Part shown: positions 55,531-63,982 of the stretch, piece after piece | Position numbering within the stretch: position 1 is the first letter of the stretch | Layout: every line of letters begins with the position of its first letter | Assembly (NCBI GenBank): GCA_025454175.1 | Contig: JALOOX010000012.1 | Span: forward strand, 25,455 to 89,454 | Source of the DNA: Syntrophobacteraceae bacterium | GTDB taxonomy: Bacteria; Desulfobacterota; Syntrophobacteria; Syntrophobacterales; Syntrophobacteraceae | Direction of reading: 5' to 3' | DNA: 64,000 nt | Position numbers and translations under genes: made by a program | Notes under the pieces: generated by a model | What the model was told of the DNA's origin: nothing | The model's input: only the letters and a program-made list of their open reading frames with translations | Databases searched by the model: none

Positions 55531-56093
55531 TTGAGACAACTCCTTTTCCACCTTTCAACCCGGGAGCGACTCGCGGTTCGAATGGAGATGGAAGTTCCGG
55601 GCTCCACCAGCTCCGCCAGCGCTTTCTCGATACCCCTGATGGAAATGCTGTGCCCGGCTTCCCTGCCCACAAACAGATCCAGGGCGGGAATGGGCCGGTT
55701 GACGGTCCAAACCATCCAGCCGTCACCATCCCGGGAGAGATGGCCCTCGGCGCCGGAAGATTCAGGCATCCCGGCGCCGAAGGAATCAAACCTGGACTGG
55801 ACCACCACTAGGTGGTCCCGTGCCACCCTGAGGGTGTCATGGACCGGCCTCCTGTTGACCGAGTGAACGAAGGAGAGCGTGAATTCCTCTCCCTCGTCCA
55901 TCTCGGCGCAAAACAGGACCCTGCCGGTCCCGGAGCCGACCACCTCGACCACCCTGCGATCGGAACCCCACAAAACCCAGAGCACGGGCAGGGCACAGGC
56001 GACCAAAATCGCGTATCCAAAACGAGTCGCCATTCCGGAAAACCGACCGCCAGGACGGCGTCGCTCCAAACCACCCGTCAGGCCGGCATCCAT
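55527..56093 (-). CDS. DUF1850 domain protein
   Basis: 188 residues, one N-terminal membrane segment (YAILVACALPVLWVLWG). EFTLSFVHSVNRRPVHDTLR is the DUF1850 signature. The family is regularly found between TAXI solute-binding protein and fused TRAP permease genes, as here; its role is unknown. The start could also be 56033. Overlaps the permease by 4 bp. Confidence 0.85.
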   Translation of the reverse strand: MDAGLTGGLERRRPGGRFSGMATRFGYAILVACALPVLWVLWGSDRRVVEVVGSGTGRVLFCAEMDEGEEFTLSFVHSVNRRPVHDTLRVARDHLVVVQSRFDSFGAGMPESSGAEGHLSRDGDGWMVWTVNRPIPALDLFVGREAGHSISIRGIEKALAELVEPGTSISIRTASRSRVERWKRSCLK

Positions 56094-56097
56094 GGTC

Positions 56098-57048
56098 CTA
56101 CTTCATCACGCCCTTTTCCTTGTAGAACCTGGCAGCCCCCGGATGAAACGGGATGGAGACGCCCGTGGAGGCCTTCGCCACGTCCAGCTCCTTGCCCTTG
56201 GCGTGAGCCGTGGCCAGTTCCGCCTGATTCTCGAAAAGGGATTTGGTCAGGTTATAGACTACATCGTCCTTGATTTCGGCGTTCACGATGAGAACGGCGT
56301 TCACGGCCACCGTGCTCACGTCCTCGGTCTGGCCCTTGTAAGTGTTGGCAGGAATCTTGGCCGGTGAGAGGAACGGGTACTTGTCATCGAGCATGTCGAT
56401 CTTCTGGACGTCGATGGAGAGGAGCTTCAGATTGCGCACGGTGCCGACATCCATGATGGCGGAGTTCGGGATGCCCGCCACGACGATGAACGCATCGATG
56501 TGATTGTCCTTGAACTGCTCGGCGCTCTCCGCAAAAGAGAGGTACTGCGCGTTGACGTCTTCCCTCTTCATTCCGTAGACGTCGAGGAGCTGCCTGAAGT
56601 TCGCCTCGGTACCGCTGCCGGGAGCCCCCACCCCCACCTTCAGGCCTTTCAGGTCGGCAAAGCTCTTGATCGGCGAATCCCCACCCGCAACCAGCTGAAT
56701 GATCTCGGGGTAGAGCACGGCGATGGCCCTCAGGTTCTCAAGCTTCTCCTTGAAAGCCTCCGTGGCGTTGAAGGCAAAATCGACCGTATCGCTCTGTACG
56801 ATGGCGAGCTCGGCCTCCTTCCTGTTCACCAGGCGAACATTCTCGGCCGAGGCTCCCGTGGCCTGAACCGTGACGTTCATCGCGGCGACCTTGGTGTTCC
56901 AGATGCGGGCCATGGCGCCACCGAAGGGGTAATAGGTTCCGGCGGTGCCACCCGTGGCCAGGACCAGCTTGGTCTCCTGGGCAGGGGCCACAACGGCGAA
57001 GCCAACCACCAGCAAACAAATCACGGCCAACGCGAGACACTTCTTCAT
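56098..57048 (-). CDS. TAXI-family TRAP transporter solute-binding protein
   Basis: 316 residues with signal peptide MKKCLALAVICLLVVGFAVV. TKLVLATGGTAGTYYPFGGA is the TAXI signature; VGAPGSGTEANFRQLLD is also typical. It should capture the substrate (often glutamate or a C4/C5 carboxylate) in the periplasm for the permease. The start at 57048 has AGGAGGG upstream. First gene of TAXI-DUF1850-permease-mvaB. Confidence 0.94.
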   Translation of the reverse strand: MKKCLALAVICLLVVGFAVVAPAQETKLVLATGGTAGTYYPFGGAMARIWNTKVAAMNVTVQATGASAENVRLVNRKEAELAIVQSDTVDFAFNATEAFKEKLENLRAIAVLYPEIIQLVAGGDSPIKSFADLKGLKVGVGAPGSGTEANFRQLLDVYGMKREDVNAQYLSFAESAEQFKDNHIDAFIVVAGIPNSAIMDVGTVRNLKLLSIDVQKIDMLDDKYPFLSPAKIPANTYKGQTEDVSTVAVNAVLIVNAEIKDDVVYNLTKSLFENQAELATAHAKGKELDVAKASTGVSIPFHPGAARFYKEKGVMK

Positions 57049-57294
57049 GCGCTCCCTCCTGTCAATTTGGATTCGATCTGTAAGGAATGGAAAGAAAGGT
57101 ACGGAAAAACAACGACTTTTTCCGCCAGTCTGTCCTTTAGCAGATGTCCGCCATGGCGTCAAGCCAAGCCACTCCGAAGTCCAGGGCCGGCAGCCTTCCT
57201 CAGCCGAGCGGCGCACGGTCCATGGAGACCGGGGAGATACACAGTGAATTCGTCAGCGCCTGCAACACGGAACGCCAGTGAGCCGGCTCAGTCC

Positions 57295-58242
57295 TCACAC
57301 ATGGTTGCGCAGAGCCAGCTCAACGGGATGAGGGCTCAGATAGACCTGCTGCTTGAGATAAGGCTGATCATACTTGCGGACATAGTGACAGATCAGAGTG
57401 ACGGGGACGATGAGCGGCACATAGCCCATTCGAAAATGGTCGATGACTTCCAGGAGCTCCTGCTTCTCGTCCGCCGTGAGATCCCTTTTGAAATATCCCA
57501 TGAGGTGCTGAAGTACATTGGTATTTTTCCTGAGGGTGGCTCTCAGCCGGACACCATCCATGAGGAGGGCCTGGTAGCGGTCGAAGAGCTCATCGCGGGG
57601 TGTCTGTTTCGCGGCGGCGACGAGCTTGCCCATCATCGAGCCGTGCTTGGGACTGTGTGCCAAGATCAACAGCTTGTGGCGGGTGTGGAAGTCGATGAGG
57701 TCCCCCACTCCAGGTTTTTCAGCGATGAGGTCCCGCCAGCGTTTGGCGATGAAAATCCGCTCGATGAAGTTCTCCCGCAGCATGGGGTCATGGAGCCTTC
57801 CCTCCTCCTCCACGGGCAACAGGGGAAAATGCTTCATGAAAATCCCCGCGAAGATGCCCACTCCGACCTTTCGGGGCACCCGGTTATGATCGAAAAGCTT
57901 GACCCGCTCCATGCCGCTGCTCGGAGAATTGGACTTGAAGATGAAGCCGCAAAGCTCCTCCGACTCCAGCTGCCTGACCCGTTCATTGGCCCATGCCACC
58001 ATGGGCTCCGTCATGTCCTTCCCCGTCCGACTCGTGACCAGTCTCGGCGAATCCACATCTCCCTCAAGATGCATGGATTCTCTTGGTATGCCGAAGCCCG
58101 CCTCGGTCTCGGGACAAACGGGAACATATTCCACATACTGCCCGAGGGTGTCCCTGAGGTACCGATCGAGCTTGTGCCCCCCGTCATACCGCACGGGCTC
58201 GCCCAGAAGACAAGTGCTGATACCCAGACGTATCTTTTCCAT
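57295..58242 (-). CDS. DUF523 and DUF1722 two-domain protein
   Basis: 315 residues. DUF523: LGISTCLLGEPVRYDGGHK and VCPETEAGFGIPRESM, with FKSNSPSSG. DUF1722 (YbgA-like) fills the second half: LIDFHTRHKLLILAHSPK and NVLQHLMGYFKRDL. Function unproven; related proteins have been linked to thiouracil/photolyase neighbourhoods. The start at 58242 has GGGGGA five bases upstream. Confidence 0.88.
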   Translation of the reverse strand: MEKIRLGISTCLLGEPVRYDGGHKLDRYLRDTLGQYVEYVPVCPETEAGFGIPRESMHLEGDVDSPRLVTSRTGKDMTEPMVAWANERVRQLESEELCGFIFKSNSPSSGMERVKLFDHNRVPRKVGVGIFAGIFMKHFPLLPVEEEGRLHDPMLRENFIERIFIAKRWRDLIAEKPGVGDLIDFHTRHKLLILAHSPKHGSMMGKLVAAAKQTPRDELFDRYQALLMDGVRLRATLRKNTNVLQHLMGYFKRDLTADEKQELLEVIDHFRMGYVPLIVPVTLICHYVRKYDQPYLKQQVYLSPHPVELALRNHV

Positions 58243-58642
58243 GCCATTCCCCCACAGCCGGCCCCGAAACGTTTTGATTCCTCCACCGCGCCCGTCATGT
58301 AACGACGGACGACCACGACAATACATGATACATGGCCGCCGCCAGGGGTTCAAGCGGCTCGGGGAGGATTGGCCTCGGATCGACACGCCTGCGATCCACA
58401 GGGGGATGGTCCTTTCTCCTCCGCTTGGTCTCCGTTCTCCACGAGGGTGAGCCCCACGCCGAATCTCCAATTGCGGCGTGGGAGATCTCCGAGATGTGGC
58501 GACACAAATTCCGACCATCGCATTGACGCGCACTCCCGGGCTGTATAAATGAAAAGGGTATTTATTGGACTCATGCTGCTCCGGATGGGATGGACTCGCC
58601 AGTCCCGCCAGCAGGCCAAAGGCCGCCGGGAGGTCGGCCCCG
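58243..58642. other. Divergent intergenic region before the molybdopterin oxidoreductase
   Basis: 400 bp. Apart from the promoter-like sequence at 58523-58549, nothing is recognised. Confidence 0.4.
58523..58549 (+). promoter_or_regulatory. Candidate promoter of the molybdopterin oxidoreductase operon
   Basis: TTGACG (58523-58528) and TATAAA (58544-58549) with a 15-base spacer; short, but both boxes are good. Transcription from here would include the TTG at 58643. Confidence 0.4.
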
Positions 58643-60556
58643 TTGGAAACCATAACATCCTGCACCATGGACTGCCCCGATACCTGTTCCCTCGTTGTGG
58701 GCGTGGACCCCGCGGGAAAGATCCGCATCCGCGGCAACCCGGATCATCCCTTCACCAGGGGTTTCATCTGCAACAAGGGGATCAGGTTTCACAAGCGACT
58801 TTCCAGCCCCGATCGAGTGACTCGGCCCATGCGCCGGACGGGCTCGACCTGGGAGACCATTTCCTGGGAAGTCGCCCTCGACCTTTGCGCCAAAGCCATT
58901 CAAAAATACCGCACCGAGCCCTCTTCCATCCTCCATTTCCACGGAGAGGGCGCCAAGGGGGCTCTCAAACAGTCGGGCAAGCTCTTTTTCTCCATGCTCG
59001 GAGCCACGCGCACCAGGGGCTCTCTCTGCGATGCCGCGGGCTACATCGCATGCGTCCAGGACTTCGGATCGCGCTTCAACCACGATATCGAAGACATCCT
59101 GCATTCGGCCCGCATCGTCAATTGGGGAAAAGACCTGTCCCGCGGCTCGGTGCATACGGCCGCCCTGACCCAGCAGGCACGGCGGCGGGGAGCCCGGGTG
59201 CTGAGCATTTCGCCAGGGGGGGATGGGAATCCGGACTACTCGGACGCGATGATCCGGATACGCCCGGGGACAGACCGGCATCTCGCGGCGGGAGTCCTGA
59301 GGCTTCTCCTGGGATCGGGGTCGGTGAGACCGGAAGTGCTCCAGCACCTGGCCGGATGGGACGTCTTCTCAAACCTGATCCTGAGCAGGTCTCCCGACGA
59401 ATGGTCGTCGGTCTGCGATGTCTCCACGGAGGACCTGCACGAAATCCTTGGCTGGTACGATGCCCCCGGAGCGACGGCGACCCTGGTGGGCGCCGGTTTG
59501 CAGCGCTATTCCCGGGGGGGCGAGAGCGTCCGATTTATCAATGCCCTGGCCATGCTCGCCGGACACGTCGGTCGCCCCGGCGGAGGGGTGTACTTTCACC
59601 TGCATTCCCTCAGGAACTTCAACCTCGGATGGACGAAGCCCTCCCCCCCGAGGCCGCTGCGGTCGCTGCCCATGCCGACCATCGGGAAAGGAATCCTCCA
59701 GGCGGCGGATCCACCCATTCGGATGATCTGGGTCAATGGGGCCAATCCGGTGAACCAGGCCCCCGGGACCCTCGAGACGGCACGGGCCTTCGAGAGCGTC
59801 GAGCTCAAGGTGGTGGTCGACGCCTTCATGACCGACACCGCTGATCGAGCCGACATTTTCCTGCCGTGCACCCTCATGCTCGAGCAGGAGGATGTCGTGG
59901 GCTCCTACCTCCACGACTATGTTCTTCATGCCGCGCAGGTCCTGGACCCACCGGGGGAGGCGCGGTCGGACCACTGGATTCTCTCTGAAGTCGGCAAACG
60001 CCTGGACCCCCCCGTTCTTCTGCCCGATCCCGATCAGTGCTTCCAGTGGTCTCTCCAGACCCCTGTTCTCGAAATCAGCATCCAAGAGCTTCGGGCTCGA
60101 AAATGGGTAAAGGCCAGGCGGCCGGCGGTTGCATACGCCGGAATGCGGTTTGATCACCCTGACAGCAAATACCGCCTGCCCTCGGCCTTTCACGACGAAC
60201 CGCACCCGCCCACCGACTATCCCCTTCGCCTTTTGACGCTCATCAGGCGCGATCACCTGCATTCGCAAATCCCCCGGGACGAGCAGTCGATGCCGCCCGT
60301 GGTCAGAGTCTCCCCGGAATGCGTCGGCCTCAGGGGCCTGCGTCTCCATAAGGCCGTCTACCTGGCTTCACCCCTCGGCCGCATGGAAGTCCGGGTCGAA
60401 GTCCAGGAAGGGCTTCACCCGGGAACCGTCGTCTATCGGAGAGGTGACTGGTGGAAGCTCGGAGGCGGAGCCAACCGCATCATTGCGGCCAGGCTCACGG
60501 ACTTGGGCCCTGGCGCCGCATACTATGACCAGTATGTCCGCCTGGAAAACGGCTGA
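58643..60556 (+). CDS. Molybdopterin-dependent oxidoreductase
   Basis: 637 residues. N-terminal [4Fe-4S] motif CTMDCPDTCS...FICNKG (C-x3-C-x3-C-x27-C class), then molybdopterin-binding signatures such as HGEGAKGALKQSG, GSLCDAAGY (Cys at the position of the usual Mo ligand region) and VNGANPVNQAPGT; DIFLPCTLMLEQEDVVGSY is typical of the family. No twin-arginine signal, so cytoplasmic. Substrate unknown. I prefer a TTG start at 58643 with GGGAGG upstream, placing the Fe-S motif at the N-terminus as usual; the frame is open to 58565. Confidence 0.88.
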   Translation: METITSCTMDCPDTCSLVVGVDPAGKIRIRGNPDHPFTRGFICNKGIRFHKRLSSPDRVTRPMRRTGSTWETISWEVALDLCAKAIQKYRTEPSSILHFHGEGAKGALKQSGKLFFSMLGATRTRGSLCDAAGYIACVQDFGSRFNHDIEDILHSARIVNWGKDLSRGSVHTAALTQQARRRGARVLSISPGGDGNPDYSDAMIRIRPGTDRHLAAGVLRLLLGSGSVRPEVLQHLAGWDVFSNLILSRSPDEWSSVCDVSTEDLHEILGWYDAPGATATLVGAGLQRYSRGGESVRFINALAMLAGHVGRPGGGVYFHLHSLRNFNLGWTKPSPPRPLRSLPMPTIGKGILQAADPPIRMIWVNGANPVNQAPGTLETARAFESVELKVVVDAFMTDTADRADIFLPCTLMLEQEDVVGSYLHDYVLHAAQVLDPPGEARSDHWILSEVGKRLDPPVLLPDPDQCFQWSLQTPVLEISIQELRARKWVKARRPAVAYAGMRFDHPDSKYRLPSAFHDEPHPPTDYPLRLLTLIRRDHLHSQIPRDEQSMPPVVRVSPECVGLRGLRLHKAVYLASPLGRMEVRVEVQEGLHPGTVVYRRGDWWKLGGGANRIIAARLTDLGPGAAYYDQYVRLENG

Positions 60557-60585
60557 CACGGCGATGAAAAGGAGTTGAAAATCAC

Positions 60586-61248
60586 ATGGGCTCTTTGAAA
60601 GGTGACATTCCCGAAGAAATAATCTCCCTTTGCGGCAGTTGCACCGAAGCGTTCAACCGGACAACCGACCCGGATTCGCACATCGCCCTGGCCAGGCATG
60701 CACTGCGCGGACTGCTCCTGGACCGGACCCTTTTCGTCCGCCTCATGGAATCCATCCTTGAGGGGGCCTCTTTTCCCGATATCCAGCGGCCCACGCTCTT
60801 CGACAACGAGATCCTGCTATACCAGGAGCCGGACCGTCTTTATTCCCTGAGGATGTACATCTGGGGCCCCGGAGAATACACCCCCGTTCATGACCACAAT
60901 TCATGGGGCGTTATCGGAACCGTGACCGACGGCTTCGAGGTGGTCAACTATTCAAGGGTGGACGACGGCAAGCTTGAGGGCTACGCTGAATTGAGCGAGC
61001 GGGAAAGGTTCAACCTGGAGGCCGGAGAATCGGCTCACACATACCCCCTCGACGATGGAATTCACATGACCGGCAATCCGACGCTGGGCACGATCATCAC
61101 CCTGAGCCTCTATGGGAAACCTGTGGCCAGGCCGTACATCCAGGGTTTCGACCTTGTGCATCGGCGCGCGTTCCGCATCACGTCCCCCCGGCGCAAGAAG
61201 GCGCACCTGGCGGCTCAGGCGCTGCAGACGCTGACCCCCCATGCATGA
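60586..61248 (+). CDS. Cysteine-dioxygenase-like cupin protein
   Basis: 220 residues. EYTPVHDHNSWGVIGTVTDG gives the H-x-H iron ligands of the CDO family, and a third His follows in DGIHMTGNP. The family oxidises thiols (cysteine, 3-mercaptopropionate) with O2; in this anaerobe-like setting the reaction is open. It starts 29 bp after the molybdopterin enzyme with AAGGAG upstream, and overlaps the next gene by 8 bp. Confidence 0.8.
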   Translation: MGSLKGDIPEEIISLCGSCTEAFNRTTDPDSHIALARHALRGLLLDRTLFVRLMESILEGASFPDIQRPTLFDNEILLYQEPDRLYSLRMYIWGPGEYTPVHDHNSWGVIGTVTDGFEVVNYSRVDDGKLEGYAELSERERFNLEAGESAHTYPLDDGIHMTGNPTLGTIITLSLYGKPVARPYIQGFDLVHRRAFRITSPRRKKAHLAAQALQTLTPHA

Positions 61249-61699
61249 GCTGAGGACCTCCGTCATCATCCCCCTCCCCATTGAAGCCGTGTTCGGCTTC
61301 TTCGGGGATGCCTCCAACCTGGAGAGGATCACCCCGCCGGAGCTCAGCTTTCGTATCATCACGCCCCAGCCGGTCGAGATGCGGGCAGGCACCCTCATCG
61401 ACTACAGATTGCGTCTTTTCGGATTTCCCATTCCCTGGAAGACCCGGATATCCCTTTGGGAGCCGCCCTGCCGGTTTGTGGACGAACAGCTCTCCGGCCC
61501 CTACCGAACCTGGATTCATCAGCACCTTTTCACGCGAGCCGGTGAACGCACCCTGATGGAAGACGTCGTGACCTACCAATTGCCGTTCCAGCCTTTCGGA
61601 GAGCTGGCTCACACCCTGGTCCGACTGGAGCTCGATCGCATCTTCCGTTTTCGGCGCCATTCAATTCTGAGGATCCTGACCCCGGACGGGCGCGCATGA
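61241..61699 (+). CDS. SRPBCC (START-like) ligand-binding protein
   Basis: 152 residues. The pattern IPLPIEAVFGFFGDASNLERITPPEL is typical of the SRPBCC/polyketide cyclase-like group, as is MEDVVTYQLPFQPFGEL. It binds a hydrophobic ligand; identity unknown. Last of the three-gene molybdopterin-CDO-SRPBCC group; converges with the next gene. Confidence 0.85.
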   Translation: MHELRTSVIIPLPIEAVFGFFGDASNLERITPPELSFRIITPQPVEMRAGTLIDYRLRLFGFPIPWKTRISLWEPPCRFVDEQLSGPYRTWIHQHLFTRAGERTLMEDVVTYQLPFQPFGELAHTLVRLELDRIFRFRRHSILRILTPDGRA

Positions 61700-61727
61700 C
61701 GTCACGGCGCCGATGCTCCCAGGCGGT

Positions 61728-62651
61728 TCAGCTCCCCCGCGGGCTTTCCTCGATGCGGGTGAGAAGATCGCGAATGCGCTGAGAAGCTCTCATCGCGGCA
61801 AGCCAGTCCCCTGGAATCGCCTCCATGCCGCGGTGCGCCCCGAGAACCATGCCGACAACCATTCCGCGAGCCGCCGAATCCCCGCCGGCCATCGTATTCT
61901 GCACCAGGGCCTCCTTGAGATCGGTCTCATACCTGGCGATCAGGTAGACCACGGCGGGAAGGGCCGCTTTAACGTTGCAGCTCTGGCCGAGGTCGAGGAT
62001 GGCCTCTTTCGCCGAAAGACCCAGCGATTCCAGCCCTTCATGGACGGCACTCGCCACAGGCTCGCCTTTGAAGAGCTCGTCCGCAACGGCCTTCATGGCC
62101 TGCACAGGCGCGGAGCCAGCCAGAACTGCGTGAGTGACTCGAGCCAGGAGCTCAGCCGATTGTATCACCGCCGGGGCGTTGTGGGTCATGGCCGTCTGAG
62201 ACTTGACAGCCGAAATGAGCGACGGCAGGTCATTTCGATAACGATATACGAGTGGGGCGATTCTGGCGGCTCCGGCAAGGTCCGTCGAGTGGGATCCGGA
62301 TTCCGAAGGTCCCTTGCCATGCTCGAAGCCCTGCAGTGTCCCTTTGGTGGCATGGTCGAAGTAGCCGCGGTAATCCGAGAAGAGCTTTCGCCATCGTCGG
62401 GAAAAGTCCTCGAGGTCGAAACTCCCGAATTCAGCGACGGATTCAAGGAGAGCCATGGTCTGATCGCCATAATGGGTGAATTCGCCGGCGTCCTTCGCGG
62501 GGTGGTAGGAATCGGGCGACGGCTTGAGCAGTGTCTCAACGCGCCCGAACCTTCGCTCAATCTCGTCGACGTCATATATCCAGTGGGCTCCCAGGGCCAG
62601 GGAATCCCCGGCAAACGATGCCATCACCAGTGCCTCGGCTCTATCCTTCAT
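61728..62651 (-). CDS. ADP-ribosylglycohydrolase family protein
   Basis: 307 residues. Mg-binding motifs of the DraG/ARH family: SFAGDSLALGAHW, FTHYGDQTMALLES and MAGGDSAARGMVVG. It removes ADP-ribose from proteins or small molecules. No DraT or nitrogenase genes nearby. The start at 62651 has AGGAG six bases upstream. Confidence 0.9.
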   Translation of the reverse strand: MKDRAEALVMASFAGDSLALGAHWIYDVDEIERRFGRVETLLKPSPDSYHPAKDAGEFTHYGDQTMALLESVAEFGSFDLEDFSRRWRKLFSDYRGYFDHATKGTLQGFEHGKGPSESGSHSTDLAGAARIAPLVYRYRNDLPSLISAVKSQTAMTHNAPAVIQSAELLARVTHAVLAGSAPVQAMKAVADELFKGEPVASAVHEGLESLGLSAKEAILDLGQSCNVKAALPAVVYLIARYETDLKEALVQNTMAGGDSAARGMVVGMVLGAHRGMEAIPGDWLAAMRASQRIRDLLTRIEESPRGS

Positions 62652-62670
62652 CGCATGCTCCTGATTTGAT

Positions 62671-62698
62671 AGGTTTCGAGTCTCGGGTTCTTCGGGTG
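62671..62698 (+). repeat. Degenerate 7-bp repeat, about 4 units
   Basis: Units aggtttc, gagtctc, gggttct, tcgggtg, 19 bases upstream of the ADP-ribosylglycohydrolase start (which reads leftward). Confidence 0.65.
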
Positions 62699-63098
62699 GA
62701 CTGGAAATCATCACGGCCCCAGGTGCCTTGACGAAGCGTGATGTACACCGAGCTCCTGCTTGCATGGATGCCATCCCGGCAAACCATCCAGAGCGCTCCC
62801 ATGCAAATCGCTGATTCTTAAATTTAAGACCGACTTGAAGAAGGGCCAAGGGCGGATCGAAGAGAAATGCAGGCCCCCCCCCGAGTGCGAGATGCACACC
62901 CCCATGGTCTGTCCCGCGGCATCATGATTTGACAGGAACCCCCAGTGTGGCATTTTAATGCCGTGGAGGGCTTTCCCGGCGCCGGCGCTCACCGGGCCGG
63001 CTGCCCATGGAGCTTTGTGGGCACTCTGAAAATAGCAGTCCCCCATGACCCTTCGGGTCACCCTAAACAATGGAAAGGACCAGTGCCGGGCTGCTTTT

Positions 63099-63147
63099 CA
63101 ACTTGAAACTTGAAACCTTAAACTTGAAACTTGTAACTTGCAACTTT
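63099..63147 (-). repeat. Degenerate 7-bp tandem repeat, 7 units
   Basis: Plus strand caacttg, aaacttg, aaacctt, aaacttg, aaacttg, taacttg, caacttt; minus strand CAAGTTT type. It lies 24 bases before the phosphatidyltransferase start. Confidence 0.9.
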
Positions 63148-63171
63148 TTGGAGCAGTCGTTCCTCACGGAG

Positions 63172-63861
63172 ATGGACGCCAAGTCATCTGAACGGCCCGA
63201 ACGGCCTGGAATCGAGCTTAACGTGACCTCGTGGCAGACAAAGCCCTCGGATCGATTCATTCTTAAATGGATCAAGGTGCATCTTTCGGCCCGAATAACG
63301 CCTCACCTCGTGGCGTGGCCGGGTCTCGAACCCTGGATGATCACCCTCTTTTCAAGCGCCATCGGCGTCCTTGCGGGAATACTTGTGGCCATGGGAGCTC
63401 CGGTAACGGGCGGACTTGTCGCAGCCCTGGCCCAGGTCCTTGACGGCGTGGACGGTCAGTTTGCGCGCATTACAGGGCGCCAGAGCAAGGGCGGAGCTTT
63501 CTGGGATTCGGTGCTCGATCGATACACCGACGGGGCCATGGTCATCGGCCTGTGCGTCTATCTCCTGCGCTTTCCGCAACCCCTGCCGCCATGGTGCCTG
63601 ATCCTGCTGGGCTCCCTGGCCGTCATCGGAAGCAATCTCATCAGCTACTCGAGCTCGAGGGGTGAGCACCTGGGCATCGATCTGGGCCCACCGACCCTGG
63701 CAAGCAAGGGGACTCGAATGAGCGTCATGATCCTGAGCTGCTGGGGAGCCATGATCTGGACGAGCGCTCCACTTCTCGCGGTGCTTCACCTGGTGGTCCA
63801 CACCCAGGCCGCCATAATTCAGAGACTGCGCCGCGCCCTCAAAGCTCCGCAGCCGTTGTGA
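63172..63861 (+). CDS. CDP-alcohol phosphatidyltransferase family membrane protein
   Basis: 229 residues, about six membrane segments. The signature DGVDGQFAR-x9-GAFWDSVLD (D-x2-D-G-x2-A-R-x9-G-x3-D-x3-D) is complete. It transfers a phosphoalcohol group to an alcohol in phospholipid or phosphodiester lipid synthesis; the head group is not evident. The start at 63172 is chosen because everything upstream in frame is heptamer repeat; ribosome binding is weak (CGGAG directly before the ATG). Confidence 0.85.
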   Translation: MDAKSSERPERPGIELNVTSWQTKPSDRFILKWIKVHLSARITPHLVAWPGLEPWMITLFSSAIGVLAGILVAMGAPVTGGLVAALAQVLDGVDGQFARITGRQSKGGAFWDSVLDRYTDGAMVIGLCVYLLRFPQPLPPWCLILLGSLAVIGSNLISYSSSRGEHLGIDLGPPTLASKGTRMSVMILSCWGAMIWTSAPLLAVLHLVVHTQAAIIQRLRRALKAPQPL

Positions 63862-63865
63862 AAGA

Positions 63866-63907
63866 AGGTTTCAGGTTCCTGGTTTCTGGTTCCTGGTTTC
63901 CGGTTGG
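63866..63907 (+). repeat. Degenerate 7-bp tandem repeat, 6 units
   Basis: Units aggtttc, aggttcc, tggtttc, tggttcc, tggtttc, cggttgg, immediately after the stop codon of the phosphatidyltransferase and before its terminator. Confidence 0.88.
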
Positions 63908-63920
63908 AGGGATGGTGGGG

Positions 63921-63951
63921 GCGGGCACGGAGATCGCGTGCCCGCCTTTTT
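63921..63951 (+). terminator. Intrinsic terminator after the phosphatidyltransferase gene
   Basis: GCGGGCACG (63921-63929) pairs perfectly with CGTGCCCGC (63937-63945), 7-base loop, then CTTTTT. Confidence 0.93.
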
Positions 63952-63982
63952 AGTCGTTGAGCCTGTGGCCTGGAGGAGGTTG

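Larger units (their letters stand above)
62652..63171. other. Divergent intergenic region (520 bp)
   Basis: Between ADP-ribosylglycohydrolase and the phosphatidyltransferase. It holds two heptamer repeat tracts (62671-62698, 63099-63147) and a small hairpin TGACCC-TTC-GGGTCA (63048-63062). No gene or clear promoter. Confidence 0.5.

Noticed and set aside
63048..63062. TGACCC-TTC-GGGTCA hairpin as terminator
   Set aside because: Only six base pairs and no T-tract on either strand.
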